NCBI RefSeq assembly: GCF_009208585.1
Contig: NZ_WFLN01000009.1
Span: 62,001-126,000, forward strand
DNA: 64,000 bases
Reading direction: 5' to 3'
Source of the DNA: Fluviispira multicolorata
Lineage (GTDB): Bacteria; Bdellovibrionota_B; Oligoflexia; Silvanigrellales; Silvanigrellaceae
Part shown: piece by piece, positions 36,240 through 45,886 of the stretch
Layout of the letters: each line of letters opens with the position of its first letter
Position numbering within the stretch: the stretch's first letter is position 1
Notes under the pieces: model-generated
Told to the model about the DNA's origin: nothing
What the model saw: only the letters and a program-made list of their open reading frames with translations
Databases searched by the model: none
Program-made: the position numbers and the translations under genes

Positions 36240-37469
36240 ATGAAACACATTCTTATTGTTGAGCCTCAATCCTCTGGCTTAAAGCTTGTTGAACAAGCGC
36301 TAGCTGATGGATATAAAATATGGATTGCATCAGCTGAAATTGCGGAAAGAAATATCCCGGATGTATTTAAAAATAAAATTGCAGGGATTATTAAATGTGA
36401 TTCTATGTCGGCAGAAAATGTATATTTTGAAACTCATAGATTTGCAAATGAGAAAAATATTACATTTGATGCAGTTATTCCAGGGTTTGAATATTATGTT
36501 GAAGTTTGCTCGATAGTATCTAAAAATCTAAATATTAAATCTTTAAATGTTGAAAATGCAAGATGTTGTCGTATTAAGAATTTAATGCGAGAAAGATTAA
36601 CTCAAAAAAATGTTGAAGTTCCAAGTTATATATTTTTAAAATCGGAGCAAACAGAATTAGATATTCCACTTGATTTTTCTTTTCCAGCGATTATTAAACC
36701 TGTTAATATGTCAGGTAGTATGCATGTATATAAAGTATTATCTTTTGCAGATTTATCACATAAAATAAGTAAAATAAGAAGCTCAAACGATAATGACTTA
36801 GATCTTGAAGTATCAAAAGAACTACTAATCGAAGAATATATTGATGGAGATGAGTTTAGTATTGAAGGAATTGTGGACTCTCTGAGCGGAGAAATTTATA
36901 TTTGGTCTGTCACTCGAAAAGTTTTAGGTGGTGCTTCTGGTTTTGTTGAAATTGGTCATATTGTGAGTGATTTTAATAATCTAGAAAATGCTGAAAAAAT
37001 GATTTCTTATTGTAAGCAGGTTGTTTTGGCTTTGGGCATTGATATGGGCCCCTTTCACGCAGAATTGAGGTATTGTAATAAACGAAAGCGCCCAATTTTA
37101 ATGGAAATTGGTGCACGCTTAGCTGGAGATCATTTGCCTGAATTAATTTCCGAAGCACGCGGGATTTCATTTTTTAAATCTGCTCTAGACTCTATTCTAT
37201 TGAAGAAAATTGAAAACCCACAATTGTGGCAGGGTGCAGCAGGAATTTGCTTTTTATTAAGAAATCAGGAGTTCTTACCACATAAAATTGAGCAAAGAGT
37301 GAATTCTATAAATTGGAAATATTTAAAAGAAATTCATTGGAATATAACTAATGACCCTTATATTTATGGTGATTTTAGGGATCGAATATGCACAGCTCGT
37401 TTTTTTGGGGAAGATACTATTGAACTTGAAAATGAGATGAAACATTTTTACGAACTTAATTTTTTTTAA
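36240..37469 (+). CDS. ATP-grasp ligase 1 (amino-acid/peptide ligase-like)
   Basis: 409 residues. It has an N-terminal pre-ATP-grasp domain (ILIVEPQSSGLKLVEQALADGYKIWIAS), then the ATP-grasp fold: FPAIIKPVNMSGS (ATP Lys), LLIEEYIDGDEFSIEGI, and HAELRYCNKRKRPILMEIGARLAGDHLPELI near the active site. The last motif reads E-x-G-x-R rather than the E-x-N-x-R of CarB, as in many amino-acid ligases. It would couple a carboxylate (often an amino acid) to an amine through an acyl phosphate. It lies 19 nt after the diiron gene; the substrate is unknown. Confidence 0.8.
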   Translation: MKHILIVEPQSSGLKLVEQALADGYKIWIASAEIAERNIPDVFKNKIAGIIKCDSMSAENVYFETHRFANEKNITFDAVIPGFEYYVEVCSIVSKNLNIKSLNVENARCCRIKNLMRERLTQKNVEVPSYIFLKSEQTELDIPLDFSFPAIIKPVNMSGSMHVYKVLSFADLSHKISKIRSSNDNDLDLEVSKELLIEEYIDGDEFSIEGIVDSLSGEIYIWSVTRKVLGGASGFVEIGHIVSDFNNLENAEKMISYCKQVVLALGIDMGPFHAELRYCNKRKRPILMEIGARLAGDHLPELISEARGISFFKSALDSILLKKIENPQLWQGAAGICFLLRNQEFLPHKIEQRVNSINWKYLKEIHWNITNDPYIYGDFRDRICTARFFGEDTIELENEMKHFYELNFF

Positions 37470-37480
37470 AAGATAAATGT

Positions 37481-38746
37481 ATGAAAAAAAAAATTCTGAT
37501 TATAAATCGATGGAACGATGAGTTTTCTGACTATCGAAAACATCTGCCAGAGAATCAATTTGAAATATATATGCTTATATTGATTGGGAATGAAAAATCA
37601 ATTGATAGTAATTCTCCAAATGACTACAGAATTTCAAAGGATTTGAATTATAATTCCTGCAAAGAGCTTATGATTGATCTGATTTTAAAAAACTCTTCAA
37701 CTGAAAATAAATTAGTCTTTGATGAGTTAATTGCTTTTTCAGAATATGATTTAATTATTGCTGCCCAATTAAGAGATTTTTTTCTAATACCAGGCGACAA
37801 TTTAGATAAAGTTTTACTTTGGCGTGATAAAAACTTAATGAAGGAAAGGCTTTCTCGTTTTTCAATTCGTGTGCCAAAATGGAAAATTCCAAATGATTTA
37901 AATGATATAATAGAATTTTTAATATCTTGTAAAAATGGAATTGTATTAAAACCTCTGCGAGAAGCTGCAAGTATTGGCGTATTTATTTGCTTCACAGAAT
38001 TAGACGTGCAAAATATTTATCCGACAATTCAGTCGCAACTTTTTGAGTATGAAGTTGAAGAATATATTTCAGCACCCATTGGGCATATTGATGGTTTTGT
38101 CCAAGATGGAGAATTGAAGTTTGCTAAAGTAAGTCAATATATCGGAACATGTTTATCCTTTCAAAAAGGACACCCTTTGGCATCATATACGCTTGAAAAT
38201 ACTAAAAAATCAGAAAAATTGATTGATTTTGCAAAATTGTGTTTGAAGCATTTAAATGCGAGCAATAATGTTTTTCATTTGGAGATTTTTATTGCTGACG
38301 AGCCAATATTTTTAGAAGTAGGAATGAGAATAGGTGGGGGAGAAATTCCTTGGATTATGAGAGATGTATTTAAAATAAATTTATTTGATATATGGATGCA
38401 ATTAATAATAAAAACGAAAATTAAATTGGCAATGGAGAAACTTGAAGATACTGTGGCTGGATTTCTAATGATACCTTATCCAGTTAATAAAAAATTACTT
38501 GAAATTCAATTCGATCAAGAGAGAATTCAAGAAATTTATAGTTCAAAAATAATGTCGGTTGAGAACGAGCAGCTTTTTTTAGATGAAAATGAGAATATGC
38601 TTGCTAGTTTTAGATATCGAAGTAATAATTTAGAGAGTTTAAAAGAAGCAATTAAAAAAACAATTAAAAATTTTAGACCTATTTTTGAATTGTGTGAGAG
38701 CATTAATGAAAAATCTCCTTCCAATATTAACAGTACGGTTTTGTAG
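37481..38746 (+). CDS. ATP-grasp ligase 2
   Basis: 421 residues, clearly different from ligase 1. ATP-grasp elements: WRDKNLMKERLSRFSIRVPKW, GIVLKPLREAASIGVF (ATP Lys), YEVEEYISAPIGHIDGF, and FHLEIFIADEPIFLEVGMRIGGGEIP. As in ligase 1 the metal site reads E-x-G-x-R-x-G. The C-terminal ~130 residues are a separate domain. Starts 11 nt after ligase 1 and overlaps the next gene by 41 nt. Two distinct ligases in tandem suggest two successive condensations. Confidence 0.8.
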   Translation: MKKKILIINRWNDEFSDYRKHLPENQFEIYMLILIGNEKSIDSNSPNDYRISKDLNYNSCKELMIDLILKNSSTENKLVFDELIAFSEYDLIIAAQLRDFFLIPGDNLDKVLLWRDKNLMKERLSRFSIRVPKWKIPNDLNDIIEFLISCKNGIVLKPLREAASIGVFICFTELDVQNIYPTIQSQLFEYEVEEYISAPIGHIDGFVQDGELKFAKVSQYIGTCLSFQKGHPLASYTLENTKKSEKLIDFAKLCLKHLNASNNVFHLEIFIADEPIFLEVGMRIGGGEIPWIMRDVFKINLFDIWMQLIIKTKIKLAMEKLEDTVAGFLMIPYPVNKKLLEIQFDQERIQEIYSSKIMSVENEQLFLDENENMLASFRYRSNNLESLKEAIKKTIKNFRPIFELCESINEKSPSNINSTVL

Positions 38747-39941
38747 TTCCTTGGGCGATCAAGCCTTGGTTTATGGAATTCCCATTTTAGTTTTTCAATT
38801 AACCGGAAGTATGTCTGCTTCTGGTTTAGCTTTTGCAATTGAATGGATTCCAAGATTAATAGCTATGCCACTAAGTGGTGCTGCGGCAGATATTTTTGGT
38901 CCACGTAGATTGTTATTAAGTTCTGATATTTTTCGCTTTATCGTTACTTTTATTGCAGGAATTATTTTATTCTTTCCTATAACATCGCACTCAACAATAG
39001 CATTAATTTTTGGAATATTAGGCGGAGCAGTTGGGTTCTTTCATGAAATGGCTTTTGTTTCTTTTGAATCTTTAGCGCCGCGTCTGGTAACAATGCATGA
39101 CTTGCCAAAATTGCATACGGTATTACAGGGACTCGATTTAGGAACCCAAATAATTGCTCCTGGTCTTGCCGCATTGTTGCTAATTAATTTTAATTCAAGT
39201 GCATTTATTTTTACGTTATCAGGAATTTTTTTATGTGGATTTTTATTTTCGAGTAAAAGTAAACTTATTAAAAATATATCTTTAGATGATATAAAAAATA
39301 TTGATTTAAAAATTCTACATAAACAGACCAAGAAGCAAATACTTGAAGGTGTTTTTTTTGTTTTAAAGTCAAAAAATATTTTGGCATTGATTGCAATATC
39401 GATCACTATGAATTTTTCCCTTGGAATTGTCCTTTCAGGAAGTGCTGGTTATTTGAAAGAAGGCCTTGGCAGCTCTGCTCAAATGGCTGGGGTGCTCGGA
39501 ACAGCTTCGGGTATTTTAGGTTTATTTAGTTTTGTCATTATTCCTCTTTATTTAAGTAAATATAGTTTATTTTCCCTAGGCACTTTAGGTGTTTTATTGT
39601 TTTTTATCTGTAATGTCTCATTAGCAGTTTTTCATAATGTTTGGATATATGGATTATTGTATGCAGGACTTTTTCTGTCAGATGGATTTTATACGGTTTT
39701 TATGCGAACAATGCGTGTGAGCTTTATTCCTAAAGAAGTTTTTTCAAGTGCTATCGGCATTATACTTTTACTGAATTTTATATTCATGCCTATTTCTGGC
39801 TTTTCACTTGCACTTTTGGGAGGATCGCCAGAAAGTTATCGATATCTGATTATTGCATCGTCTTTTTTATTTATTTTAGTTGCTATAACTTCATTAATTA
39901 TATTGTCTAAAAAGAGTTTAATTATTAAAAATCTTTTTTAA
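38706..39941 (+). CDS. MFS exporter (EntS/MFS_3-like)
   Basis: 411 residues, ~12 membrane helices. The N-terminus LTVRFCSSLGDQALVYGIPILVFQLTGS and the loop GAAADIFGPRRLLLSSD match the MFS_3 group, which includes siderophore and drug exporters. The start used is the ATG at 38706 (GAGAG upstream), inside the 3' end of ligase 2, so it is translationally coupled to the biosynthetic genes. It is the likely exporter of the cassette product, an inference from context. Its stop overlaps the convergent gene by 4 nt. Confidence 0.82.
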   Translation: MKNLLPILTVRFCSSLGDQALVYGIPILVFQLTGSMSASGLAFAIEWIPRLIAMPLSGAAADIFGPRRLLLSSDIFRFIVTFIAGIILFFPITSHSTIALIFGILGGAVGFFHEMAFVSFESLAPRLVTMHDLPKLHTVLQGLDLGTQIIAPGLAALLLINFNSSAFIFTLSGIFLCGFLFSSKSKLIKNISLDDIKNIDLKILHKQTKKQILEGVFFVLKSKNILALIAISITMNFSLGIVLSGSAGYLKEGLGSSAQMAGVLGTASGILGLFSFVIIPLYLSKYSLFSLGTLGVLLFFICNVSLAVFHNVWIYGLLYAGLFLSDGFYTVFMRTMRVSFIPKEVFSSAIGIILLLNFIFMPISGFSLALLGGSPESYRYLIIASSFLFILVAITSLIILSKKSLIIKNLF

Positions 39942-42820
39942 CTCAGCCAAATCGATTTTCCAAGTATAATTTCAATGGGTGAAGCATCATAGGATTTTTC
40001 TATACATTCATATGCAATTCCAGTTCCACTACTATAAATTGGGTAATCTAATTTTGAAGTGATGTTTAATTTAGGGCTACTTGCGACGGAGTCATAAATA
40101 TAATAGGAATAAACAATTTGAAAACCACAATTTTTTAGATTTACTACAGAGTTTGCTGTGTTTTCAATTTTATTAAAGGTCATACGTGGAAGGCCTTTAA
40201 AATGAAACTTATGATATATGCTTGTTCCATTTGAACTTAAATGATTTCGGTAAGCAAATTTATTTGCTTCTGAATATAGCCAGGCAATATCTCCAAATAA
40301 AATAATATCCTTTTCATTTTTAAACAATGGACGTATTCCAACTGAAACTCTAAAACTTTTTGTAGAGCTTAGGCTTGCTTGAATTGTGTTTGTCCAATTT
40401 CCAAAATCTAAATCAAGTCGATTGTAAGAGATATCTTTATGTATACTTCTTAATAAGCTTGGATATGTTGCAAGGGTTGAGTTTATTAAATCTTTATCGA
40501 GTGAAAAAAGCGGATGCGCCTTAATTAAATCTTCTAAAGGATCTATTCCTGTTAAATTGCATTTAATTTTATCATAGTCTACTTTATTGACCAAATAATT
40601 ATTTGATTTAGCTTTTATATATATTTCAGCGTAGGGAATTGATTGTTGATTAATAAGCATTTGGCTTGAATATTTTGGAATGTTTACAATATATGAACCA
40701 GTTAATGGCGCTGGATTTTCTTGGGAATTCCAAACAATATCTTGTTTACTGAGTCCAAGTCGATGTGCATATCTAAAGCCAAGTTTAATTTTATTAGACG
40801 CTACATAGTTCATATTAACTAAAGAATCTTCAGTTTGAGTAACGATTGAAGCTGGAAAAATATTAGGCTGATTGTATATAAATTTATTTAAATTAATGCC
40901 CTTGGAAAACTCATAAATATCTACACTTTGTCTTCTTGCTAATGGGTAGTATTCATTATCTTTAAACCAAGTGGATTGAGTTTTCTGTACAGATGCTTTT
41001 AATCTTTTTAATGAATCTATTGTTGAGTCGAAATCGAGCATTTTTTTAATATGATTTTTATGACTTTCACTCCATACCATAATGGCTATTTTGGGGCGAA
41101 GTTCATGCAGTTCTGTAATATAATTGTATGTCCAAGCGTTTCGTCCACGTGGAGAAAGTCCCCATCCTTCTCTTCCCCATCCATTGTAAAGACCTTGCTG
41201 CAATGACCAAAGTGAAGTGTGTGACATAATGCTATTATAACCAGTTGAAGCATCTGAATCTGAGTAATCTTTTCTAATGGCAAATTCATAAGTAGCATAG
41301 CCATAGGAATCTGTTTTCCAAAATTTGCTTTGATTGTAACGAGAGCCTATTCCTGAGACAAAATCTTTGTGCGTTCCTGGGTAGCCTCTCCGAAATGTTA
41401 GGCTCACACATTTGGCTTTAGCCGCAGCTGTGTAGAACATATTTTTCCAGAGTCTAAGAGCATAATTTTCAGTTTCTTGCACGGATTGTCTATAATATTC
41501 TTCCCAAGTCGAAATTATTATTGTTAATCTTTTATCAATCTCTGTAAAAGCAGTTTCAATTTGGGGGCGTAAAATAGCATAAGTAGGTTTTTGTTTATCA
41601 AGTTCTTGTGTCACATAATAATCTAAAAGATGTTGTGAAACAAAAATGAAACTTTCAACAAGATTTGCAAATACCTTTGTTGAAGCTTTTAAAACATAAG
41701 TAGCGTCATAGCCACTTGTTTCGCTGTAATAATCAGGCAATGAAAAATCTAAAGCTCCAATAACATTTACAGACTCACTCCAATTTGCACCATTCTCCGT
41801 ATAGACTCGGGTTGCGTCGTATTTTTCATTTGGTTTTGCTAAAATTGTTTGTTTTACATAGTTCTTATCAATAATAATATTAATGGCATTATAAATAGCG
41901 TCTGTACTAGATGGGTCTGTTAGCTGTTTGAATAAAAAATTAAAATAAGAATTTTGAGAATTAAATAAATGACCTAATAAACTTTTTTCGTCAAATTTTT
42001 CAGTTCCCTCTTGCTGAATCAAGGTAACATATGTTTTAAAATAACTTTCAGATAGTTGAGCGGTAGCTTCAATATACATTCTTGTTTTTGTAATATAATC
42101 ATTGATAAAAGCCTCTTTTAAAAGGAGTTTAATTTCTGACTTAAGTTGCTCTATAGCCGCTTTAAATTCAGCCCTTATTTCCTCTAGCTTATTTAATACA
42201 TCGGCAATAGAGGGTTCTTTTAATTCTGGAATAAACATACCTAGGAGTGACTTAGCGGCTGAAAATGCTGATCCTGCAGCAGATGCGTAGCCTCCGAGAG
42301 TTCCTAAAACCGTAAATACTTTTCCAACAGTGCTTGATACTTTTGAAATCGTAATAACACCTTGATTCAAAGTTTCTGTGAGTTTAATACCTTCTTTTAT
42401 ATGAAAATTATAGCTTTGTTGTAGACCAACTATCTCTTTTATATTAATAGATTTGACTAATATATTATTTGCATGATGTGATTTCCATAAAAAAACATTA
42501 TCATTTTTAATTTCTTCGGGTAGGAATTGAAATACAGGATGATTCGAATCATTAATATCTATTATTTTAACATTTGATCTGTGTTCATCTGAAATTTGGT
42601 TATATTCCTGATAAAAAATATAATTATTGGGCGATTCTACAGTGCTTAAATCAACATAAAAAAGCGTTGTATATTCGCTTTCTTCCGCTGGTTCAGCATT
42701 TAATATATTCAAAGGAAATTTAAATTCGGTATTAGTTACTTTATTTGCTTTGTTGTTTTCTAAATACTCATACTCAATTTGGGTAGAGTTATCATTTTTT
42801 GAAATCTTTTTTTTATTCAT
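39938..42820 (-). CDS. Large toxin-like protein with helical pore-forming-type N-terminal half
   Basis: 960 residues, no signal peptide. Residues ~155-198 are a long hydrophobic stretch rich in Gly/Ala/Ser (TVGKVFTVLGTLGGYASAAG ...), followed by a Leu/Glu/Lys helix (~204-237) and more long helices to ~350, the layout seen in helical membrane-active domains such as Cry domain I or alpha pore-forming toxins. The second half is rich in aromatic residues and beta-type sequence with repeated Trp/Tyr-rich loops (NGWGREGWGLSPRGRNAW). I do not recognise the family with certainty; insecticidal-toxin-like is the best guess. GGGAGAA precedes the ATG at 42820; upstream in-frame codons are rejected. It stands alone, convergent with the exporter. 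Confidence 0.55.
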   Translation of the reverse strand: MNKKKISKNDNSTQIEYEYLENNKANKVTNTEFKFPLNILNAEPAEESEYTTLFYVDLSTVESPNNYIFYQEYNQISDEHRSNVKIIDINDSNHPVFQFLPEEIKNDNVFLWKSHHANNILVKSINIKEIVGLQQSYNFHIKEGIKLTETLNQGVITISKVSSTVGKVFTVLGTLGGYASAAGSAFSAAKSLLGMFIPELKEPSIADVLNKLEEIRAEFKAAIEQLKSEIKLLLKEAFINDYITKTRMYIEATAQLSESYFKTYVTLIQQEGTEKFDEKSLLGHLFNSQNSYFNFLFKQLTDPSSTDAIYNAINIIIDKNYVKQTILAKPNEKYDATRVYTENGANWSESVNVIGALDFSLPDYYSETSGYDATYVLKASTKVFANLVESFIFVSQHLLDYYVTQELDKQKPTYAILRPQIETAFTEIDKRLTIIISTWEEYYRQSVQETENYALRLWKNMFYTAAAKAKCVSLTFRRGYPGTHKDFVSGIGSRYNQSKFWKTDSYGYATYEFAIRKDYSDSDASTGYNSIMSHTSLWSLQQGLYNGWGREGWGLSPRGRNAWTYNYITELHELRPKIAIMVWSESHKNHIKKMLDFDSTIDSLKRLKASVQKTQSTWFKDNEYYPLARRQSVDIYEFSKGINLNKFIYNQPNIFPASIVTQTEDSLVNMNYVASNKIKLGFRYAHRLGLSKQDIVWNSQENPAPLTGSYIVNIPKYSSQMLINQQSIPYAEIYIKAKSNNYLVNKVDYDKIKCNLTGIDPLEDLIKAHPLFSLDKDLINSTLATYPSLLRSIHKDISYNRLDLDFGNWTNTIQASLSSTKSFRVSVGIRPLFKNEKDIILFGDIAWLYSEANKFAYRNHLSSNGTSIYHKFHFKGLPRMTFNKIENTANSVVNLKNCGFQIVYSYYIYDSVASSPKLNITSKLDYPIYSSGTGIAYECIEKSYDASPIEIILGKSIWLS

Positions 42821-43001
42821 CTTGTTCTCCCTCGAGAAAAATATATTGAACAAAATTATTACATAGGAATTAGAATGAGGGAGGCTCAAATTTTTGACAG
42901 CAAAATATTTTAATTATGCTGAATAATTGAAATATTTAATTATTCTTTTTATTATAAAAAATTTTTACTATGTTGATACAGTAATAAAAGTATCACTTTA
43001 A

Positions 43002-43703
43002 TTAATTTGTTAATTCTTTAAACCAGCGGTCATTGCGGAGTCCTGGTATGATTGAATTTTCTCTATCATAAGTTGAATAGGCTATGGTAAATGCACGGCC
43101 GTAGATGTTTTTTTCATCCATGAAACCCCAAAAGCGACCATCTTGAGAGTTGTCTCGGTTATCGCCTACTAATAATAATTTTCCTTCAGGGACAACCCAT
43201 GTTTGAGTTTCGCCATCGGTCATGCCTCCCCATTTTTTCTTTAAAATAAAGTGAGGGTGTTTGCTGAAACCTGATTCAATAAATAAGTTTAAATTTTCAG
43301 CACTTTCGTTTCCGCCTAAATTTTTAAGTGGGGAACGATCTGTCTGAAGTTCCTGTTTTGCAAGAATTCCATTTACAGTTAAAATTCCATTTGTAAATTT
43401 AACTTTATCTCCTCCCACACCAATAACTCTTTTAATTAAAGTTATTTTATTTTCTTTATCTGGACCCTCAAAAACAACAATGTCACCTTTTTGGGGTTGA
43501 TCCCAGCTATATATGCGCGTTTGCATAAATGGCAACATTATGCCATAAGAGAGTTTATTGACGACAACGTGATCGCCTATTTTTAATGTGGGCAATAACG
43601 ATCCACTTGGTATTACATACCAATTTAGTATGGATGATCTAAATATAAAAATTGCTGCTATAATATAAAAAATTGATTTTAATTCGTTTGCCATCTTACT
43701 CAT
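43002..43703 (-). CDS. lepB: Signal peptidase I
   Basis: 233 residues. After one N-terminal membrane helix: VIPSGSLLPTLKIGDHVVVNKLSYG (catalytic Ser in the PSGS box), LIKRVIGVGGD (general-base Lys), and GDNRDNSQDGRFWGF (box E). It removes signal peptides from exported proteins. The frame extends 6 codons upstream (43721); GAGGTG favours the ATG at 43703. A 6-bp inverted repeat (42974-42995) lies just past its stop and may act as a weak terminator. Confidence 0.95.
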   Translation of the reverse strand: MSKMANELKSIFYIIAAIFIFRSSILNWYVIPSGSLLPTLKIGDHVVVNKLSYGIMLPFMQTRIYSWDQPQKGDIVVFEGPDKENKITLIKRVIGVGGDKVKFTNGILTVNGILAKQELQTDRSPLKNLGGNESAENLNLFIESGFSKHPHFILKKKWGGMTDGETQTWVVPEGKLLLVGDNRDNSQDGRFWGFMDEKNIYGRAFTIAYSTYDRENSIIPGLRNDRWFKELTN

Positions 43704-43788
43704 AGGGAAAAAACACCTCATTTACAAGAGCCCATTAGGGTATATCATAAATTGGCAGAAATGCGATAGGAAGTAAAAGGGGGATATT

Positions 43789-45849
43789 TTGATTATAATT
43801 AGGAACTTCATAAATGGAGTTGAAAAATTCTTCAACCAAGGAAATGCAAAATATGATCTCAATACAATTCTTTCAAATGCTAACCCTAAAGTGTCCCTTG
43901 AGGAAAGGGTAGATTGGATTCAAAATCTACTCATTTGGATCCGTTCTACTGAACATATTCCAATTCAATTTGACCCATCAACAGGCCAAATACACACTGC
44001 ACGTGTTCGTTTTATTTTGCAATTATTAGATAGAAATATCGAGTGGAAGAAAGCGGTTTCTGAAACTCTGCGCTCGGTTATTAAAGAAACAAAATCACTC
44101 CAGCTATTTTGCCATACAGGTCTTCCTCAAGAAGTTGGTTTTTTACAAGAAGCAACTGATCGGATGGTAAATAAAATTATCCCTACCCCGCCAGACGATA
44201 CTGAGCTCTCAGAACTTTTTTTAAAAATTTTCCCAAATGAAGAAGATGCTATTTGGGTCAGCAATTTAACTAAAGAAACGATTGAAAAAATAAAAGAACT
44301 TATTCAATTTGAAGCAGAAGAAGGGGAGAAAATATGGAAGGCAATCGAAGAAGATATTGAAGATGCAATTTATGTTTTAGTAAGCCAAATTCACGCTATG
44401 GGTTTATCAGATGGAATACGAAGAAGAATTAGTAACAAGATAATAAAAGACTCTCCATTTATTGGTTTAAGCGATAGTATAGATATTTTTCTTCATTATT
44501 ATCGTAAAAAAAATAATGAAAAAATGATCGATTATGCAAAGCTTTATCGACAGTATATTTTAGAATGTAAAAAATCAGTACAAGAGGTTTTTCAACATCT
44601 CGATGAATTTGGAGTAAGTGTTGCTCTTGTGTATCAATTGGAAAAAATAACTTTTCATTTATCAAGACTCGAAGTTTTATTGGCATTTTTAAATCCGGTT
44701 GAAAAGCAAGATAATATTGAAATGATTCCTGTCTTTTTATCTCGACTTATTCGAGAAAGTTTAGGCAAAAAAAGTGTTGTTACACTTATTCAAACAAATT
44801 TAAACCAAATGTCTCGAAAAATAGCCGAACAGTCTGGGAAAACCGGAGAGCATTATATCACAAGTAATAAAGAAGAGTATGTAGATCTTTTAAAGTCAGC
44901 AAGCGGCGGTGGGATTTTAATGGCATTTGCTACTACAATAAAATTTATTATTGTATCAATTAAATTACCACATTTTTTTGAAGGTTTTTTTGCATCTATA
45001 AATTATGCGAGTACTTTTGTTTTTATTCAGCTTTTAGGCTTTACGGTTGCGACAAAACAGCCCTCAATGACTGCAGCTTGTATGGCAGGAAAATTAAATA
45101 ATACATATGATGAAGAATCATTAAATGAATTTGTAGATGAAGTTGTTAAATTAACAAGGTCACAATTTGCTGCAATAGTTGGAAACTTAGCCTTGGTCTT
45201 TCCAGTAAGTTTGTTGATTGATTTTATTTATAAATTAATTACTGGAAATCACTTTATTGATGAAGGTAAAGCAATTAATTCTGTTTTATCTATATCTATT
45301 TTTGGATCAAGCATCTTTTTTGCAATTTTTACTGGCTTTTTACTTTGGGTTTCAAGTGTCATTGCAGGTTGGGTGCAAAATTGGAGTATTTATAGAAGAC
45401 TTCCCGAAGCAATCGAAAATAATAAGAGACTTATTTATGTGATGGGGAGAGAAAACTCTAGTAAATTAGCTTCATTTTTCTTGCATAATATTTCGGGATT
45501 TGGAGGAAATATTTCACTTGGATTTCTTTTAGGTATGACTCCAGTGGTTGGTATGTTTTTTGGCATTCCTCTCGAAGTGAGGCATGTAACTTTATCAACA
45601 GGATCATTTGCTTTTGCTCTCTCTTCTTTAGGCCTTGATGGGGTTCAAACAATAGATCTTGTTTTTGCCTGTTTAGGAATAGTCGCTATTGGTTTTTTAA
45701 ATGTTGTGGTGAGTTTTTCTCTTGCATTGTCTGTAGCTATACGAGCAAGAAAAGTACAAAGCTTAGGAAGAAAACGAGTTAGAGCGGCAATAATAAGAAG
45801 ACTCAGAAAGTCTCCTATAGATTTTATTTTCCCTTTAAATAAAAAATAA
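43789..45849 (+). CDS. SpecificRecomb-family membrane protein ('site-specific recombinase' in name only)
   Basis: 686 residues. The N-terminal ~370 residues are soluble and helical; the C-terminal ~300 have several membrane segments. FGGNISLGFLLGMTPVVGMFFGIPLEVRHVTLSTGSFAFAL and GFLNVVVSFSLALSVAIRAR are hallmark stretches of the Pfam SpecificRecomb family. The historical recombinase label is not supported by any recombinase catalytic motif here. Function unknown; membrane location likely. The start is TTG at 43789 with AAGGGGG immediately upstream. Single gene. Confidence 0.85.
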   Translation: MIIIRNFINGVEKFFNQGNAKYDLNTILSNANPKVSLEERVDWIQNLLIWIRSTEHIPIQFDPSTGQIHTARVRFILQLLDRNIEWKKAVSETLRSVIKETKSLQLFCHTGLPQEVGFLQEATDRMVNKIIPTPPDDTELSELFLKIFPNEEDAIWVSNLTKETIEKIKELIQFEAEEGEKIWKAIEEDIEDAIYVLVSQIHAMGLSDGIRRRISNKIIKDSPFIGLSDSIDIFLHYYRKKNNEKMIDYAKLYRQYILECKKSVQEVFQHLDEFGVSVALVYQLEKITFHLSRLEVLLAFLNPVEKQDNIEMIPVFLSRLIRESLGKKSVVTLIQTNLNQMSRKIAEQSGKTGEHYITSNKEEYVDLLKSASGGGILMAFATTIKFIIVSIKLPHFFEGFFASINYASTFVFIQLLGFTVATKQPSMTAACMAGKLNNTYDEESLNEFVDEVVKLTRSQFAAIVGNLALVFPVSLLIDFIYKLITGNHFIDEGKAINSVLSISIFGSSIFFAIFTGFLLWVSSVIAGWVQNWSIYRRLPEAIENNKRLIYVMGRENSSKLASFFLHNISGFGGNISLGFLLGMTPVVGMFFGIPLEVRHVTLSTGSFAFALSSLGLDGVQTIDLVFACLGIVAIGFLNVVVSFSLALSVAIRARKVQSLGRKRVRAAIIRRLRKSPIDFIFPLNKK

Positions 45850-45886
45850 TATTCTGTAAGAAGATATTTTTTATTGTAATCTATGA

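Noticed and set aside
43789-45849. Mobile element or integrase
   Set aside because: Despite the family's historical name there are no recombinase catalytic motifs, flanking repeats or tRNA attachment site.
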